Origin: Anaerolineae bacterium
GTDB taxonomy: Bacteria; Chloroflexota; Anaerolineae; UBA4142; SHND01
Length of the DNA stretch: 56,224 bases
Assembly: GCA_021463195.1 (NCBI GenBank)
Contig: JAJTXZ010000025.1
Coordinates: 1-56,224 of the forward strand
Direction: 5' to 3'
Shown here: positions 55,072 to 56,224 of the stretch, piece by piece
How positions within the stretch are numbered: the stretch's first letter is position 1
How the letters are laid out: every line of letters starts with the position of its first letter
Translations under genes and position numbers: made by a program
Notes under the pieces: generated by a model
Database searches by the model: none
Seen by the model: only the letters and a program-made list of their open reading frames with translations
What the model was told of the DNA's origin: nothing

Positions 55072-55599
55072 ATGAACGTTTTCTTCTCCTCCTTGCGCGG
55101 GGCGTTGCCAAGCAACGCCCCGCGCAATTTTATGCGCGCGGAAGCCAACTGGCTGCGCGCGGCGCGGCAGGGCGACGTGCGCGCGTTCAATCAACTGGTG
55201 ACGCGGCATCAGGCGCGCGCGTATCGCGTAGCTTTTCATTTGACGCAGGACGCGTCCGTCGCCGCCCAGCTCACGCAAAACGTCATCACGCACGCGCTGC
55301 GCGCGCTCGACGAATTAAAAGAGGAAACGTTCGAACAGTGGCTGTTGCGCCAAATCACGCAGCGCTGCGCCGCGTTTACGCAACTGTATCCCATTGTCCG
55401 CGCGCCGGAAACAAGCGTTCAACGCGGCATAGAAATGCTGCCGTTTCCTGAACGGGTAATATTGGCGTTGGCGGATTTGGAAAAAATGTCAACGTCGGAT
55501 ATTGCCCAAATCACTCGTAGCGATACCGCCGCCGTGCGCGCGCGGCTCCATCGCGCGCGCTGCGCGCTGCGCGATATTTTGATAAATGTCACCGCGTAA
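55072..55599 (+). CDS. ECF-like RNA polymerase sigma factor
   Basis: The core reads WLRAARQGDVRAFNQLVTRH (region 2) and later FPERVILALADLEKMSTSDI then RARLHRARCALRDIL (region 4 HTH), as in ECF sigma factors. The start is uncertain. ATG 55036, 55072 and 55132 are in frame; 55072 has AGGG close upstream, while 55132 would match the usual ECF N-terminus. A perfect 14-bp hairpin lies between the last two. The final codons overlap the next gene by 14 bp. Confidence 0.8.
   Translation: MNVFFSSLRGALPSNAPRNFMRAEANWLRAARQGDVRAFNQLVTRHQARAYRVAFHLTQDASVAAQLTQNVITHALRALDELKEETFEQWLLRQITQRCAAFTQLYPIVRAPETSVQRGIEMLPFPERVILALADLEKMSTSDIAQITRSDTAAVRARLHRARCALRDILINVTA
55095..55125. other. Perfect 14-bp hairpin at 5' end of the sigma gene
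   Basis: GCGCGGGGCGTTGC pairs with GCAACGCCCCGCGC over a CAA loop. It ends 6 bp before ATG 55132, so it could be a 5' UTR control element if that is the true start. Confidence 0.6.
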
Positions 55600-56164
55600 A
55601 AAAATGGTTGTCAAGTGGATTCTTTCGCTCGCGCTTGTGGCGTTCATCGCGTTGGTGTTTGCGCCGCGCGCGGAAATCACGCCCGCGCGCGCGGCATGGG
55701 CGAATGCGCTGCCGACGCCGACGATAACGCCGCTGTCGGCGCCGCCGCTGGTTTTTGTGCCGCTGGAACAGTTGAATCCATTTCCCACTCTCAGCGCGGC
55801 GAATACAACGCGCGTTCCGCGCGTGTTGTCCTATGTTCACGCGCGCCCGCATTTTCCCAAACCCGACGCGCGCCAAGTCGCGCCCGACAGCCCGATTTCA
55901 TTGCTCTTTGACGCGCGCATGGAACGCGCGTCGGTCGAGGCGCGCTTTCACGTTGCGCGCGCGGACAACGGCGCGGCGGTGGACGGCTATTTTGAATGGC
56001 ACAACAAACTATTGTTGTTTTATCCCGTGCCGTTGTTGGAAAATAATGTCGCTTATCGCGTTGTGTTGGAACCGGGCGCGCGCAGTTTGACCAAGCCCGA
56101 TACGATACTTGAACCGGTGGAATGGAAATTTTCGACCGGCGAGCTGTCGCTTCCGCAATCATAA
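55586..56164 (+). CDS. Membrane-anchored Ig-like domain protein
   Basis: The 192-aa protein has an N-terminal hydrophobic anchor (VVKWILSLALVAFIALVFA), a Pro/Thr-rich linker, and one Big_5/SbsA-type Ig-like domain (QVAPDSPISLLFDARMERAS, then NNVAYRVVLEPGA). It overlaps the sigma gene by 14 bp, so co-translation is likely. Anti-sigma proteins often occupy this position, but no anti-sigma domain is present on the short cytoplasmic side. ATG 55604 is an alternative start. Confidence 0.75.
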   Translation: MSPRKKMVVKWILSLALVAFIALVFAPRAEITPARAAWANALPTPTITPLSAPPLVFVPLEQLNPFPTLSAANTTRVPRVLSYVHARPHFPKPDARQVAPDSPISLLFDARMERASVEARFHVARADNGAAVDGYFEWHNKLLLFYPVPLLENNVAYRVVLEPGARSLTKPDTILEPVEWKFSTGELSLPQS

Positions 56165-56190
56165 ACGCGCGGGCTCGTTGATTCGAAAAA

Positions 56191-56224
56191 ATCGCGGCGG
56201 ATGTTTTTATACATCCGCCGCGAT
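56191..56224 (+). terminator. Terminator-like hairpin at the window end
   Basis: ATCGCGGCGGATGT pairs perfectly with ACATCCGCCGCGAT (loop TTTTAT). An A-run precedes it; the expected T-run would lie beyond the window. Confidence 0.7.

Overview
The window reads as a chromosomal contig from an uncultured bacterium, probably of the Chloroflexota (inference). Reasons are a clade II-type nitrous oxide reductase locus whose NosZ carries a lipoprotein signal, very large multi-GAF sensor kinases, Pro/Thr-rich linkers after lipoboxes, AAA-ATPase proteins with a transmembrane beta-propeller, and pervasive GCGCG-rich codon use. No rRNA or tRNA gene was seen.

Layout. 1-1.8 kb: one copy of a ~100-bp repeat, a palindromic repeat, and remnants of a nucleotidyltransferase and a glycosyltransferase. 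1.8-9.4 kb (minus): a receiver-kinase hybrid translationally coupled to a 2104-aa kinase with about ten GAF domains. 9.7-14.7 kb (minus): gyrB behind a two-gene restriction-modification pair. 14.7-17.1 kb (minus): a membrane protein and an MFS transporter. 17.5-27.0 kb (plus): a sugar-type ABC importer, an FAD oxidoreductase, proline dehydrogenase, a CinA-like protein, a 35-aa membrane peptide, IlvE and a DMT exporter.

27.4-39.5 kb: a 12,066-bp integrative element sits inside a short-chain dehydrogenase gene. The shared 10-bp core at both ends lets the host gene be rebuilt in frame. The element carries a tyrosine recombinase, a CHC2 zinc finger-SF3 helicase, an array of four 37-bp repeats with 36-39-bp spacers just behind the helicase, a run of small proteins, an orphan methyltransferase, an excisionase-like HTH protein, a probable ~140-nt structured RNA, a SWIM zinc-finger protein, a membrane protein and a large serine recombinase. 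The serine recombinase gene runs through the right attachment core, so its C-terminus differs between the integrated and excised forms. No capsid, terminase, portal or conjugation gene was recognised, so this looks like a satellite-like or plasmid-like integrative element.

39.9-41.4 kb: a thioredoxin-fold protein and a hemolysin III-family protein. 41.8-51.1 kb: a denitrification module with two Crp/Fnr regulators, nosZ, a NosB-like gene, a fused nosD-nosF gene, nosY, a small zinc-ribbon gene, nosL and a c-type cytochrome, closed by a terminator. NosZ would reduce N2O, NosDF/Y/L would serve copper-centre assembly, and the cytochrome may carry electrons. 51.2-56.2 kb: two related AAA ATPases (one with a TM beta-propeller, one with a LuxR HTH), an ECF-like sigma factor and a membrane-anchored Ig-like protein.

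Dispersed palindromic, MITE-like repeats recur near 0.1, 41.6, 45.5 and 50.0 kb. Three of the four flank or interrupt the nos region.
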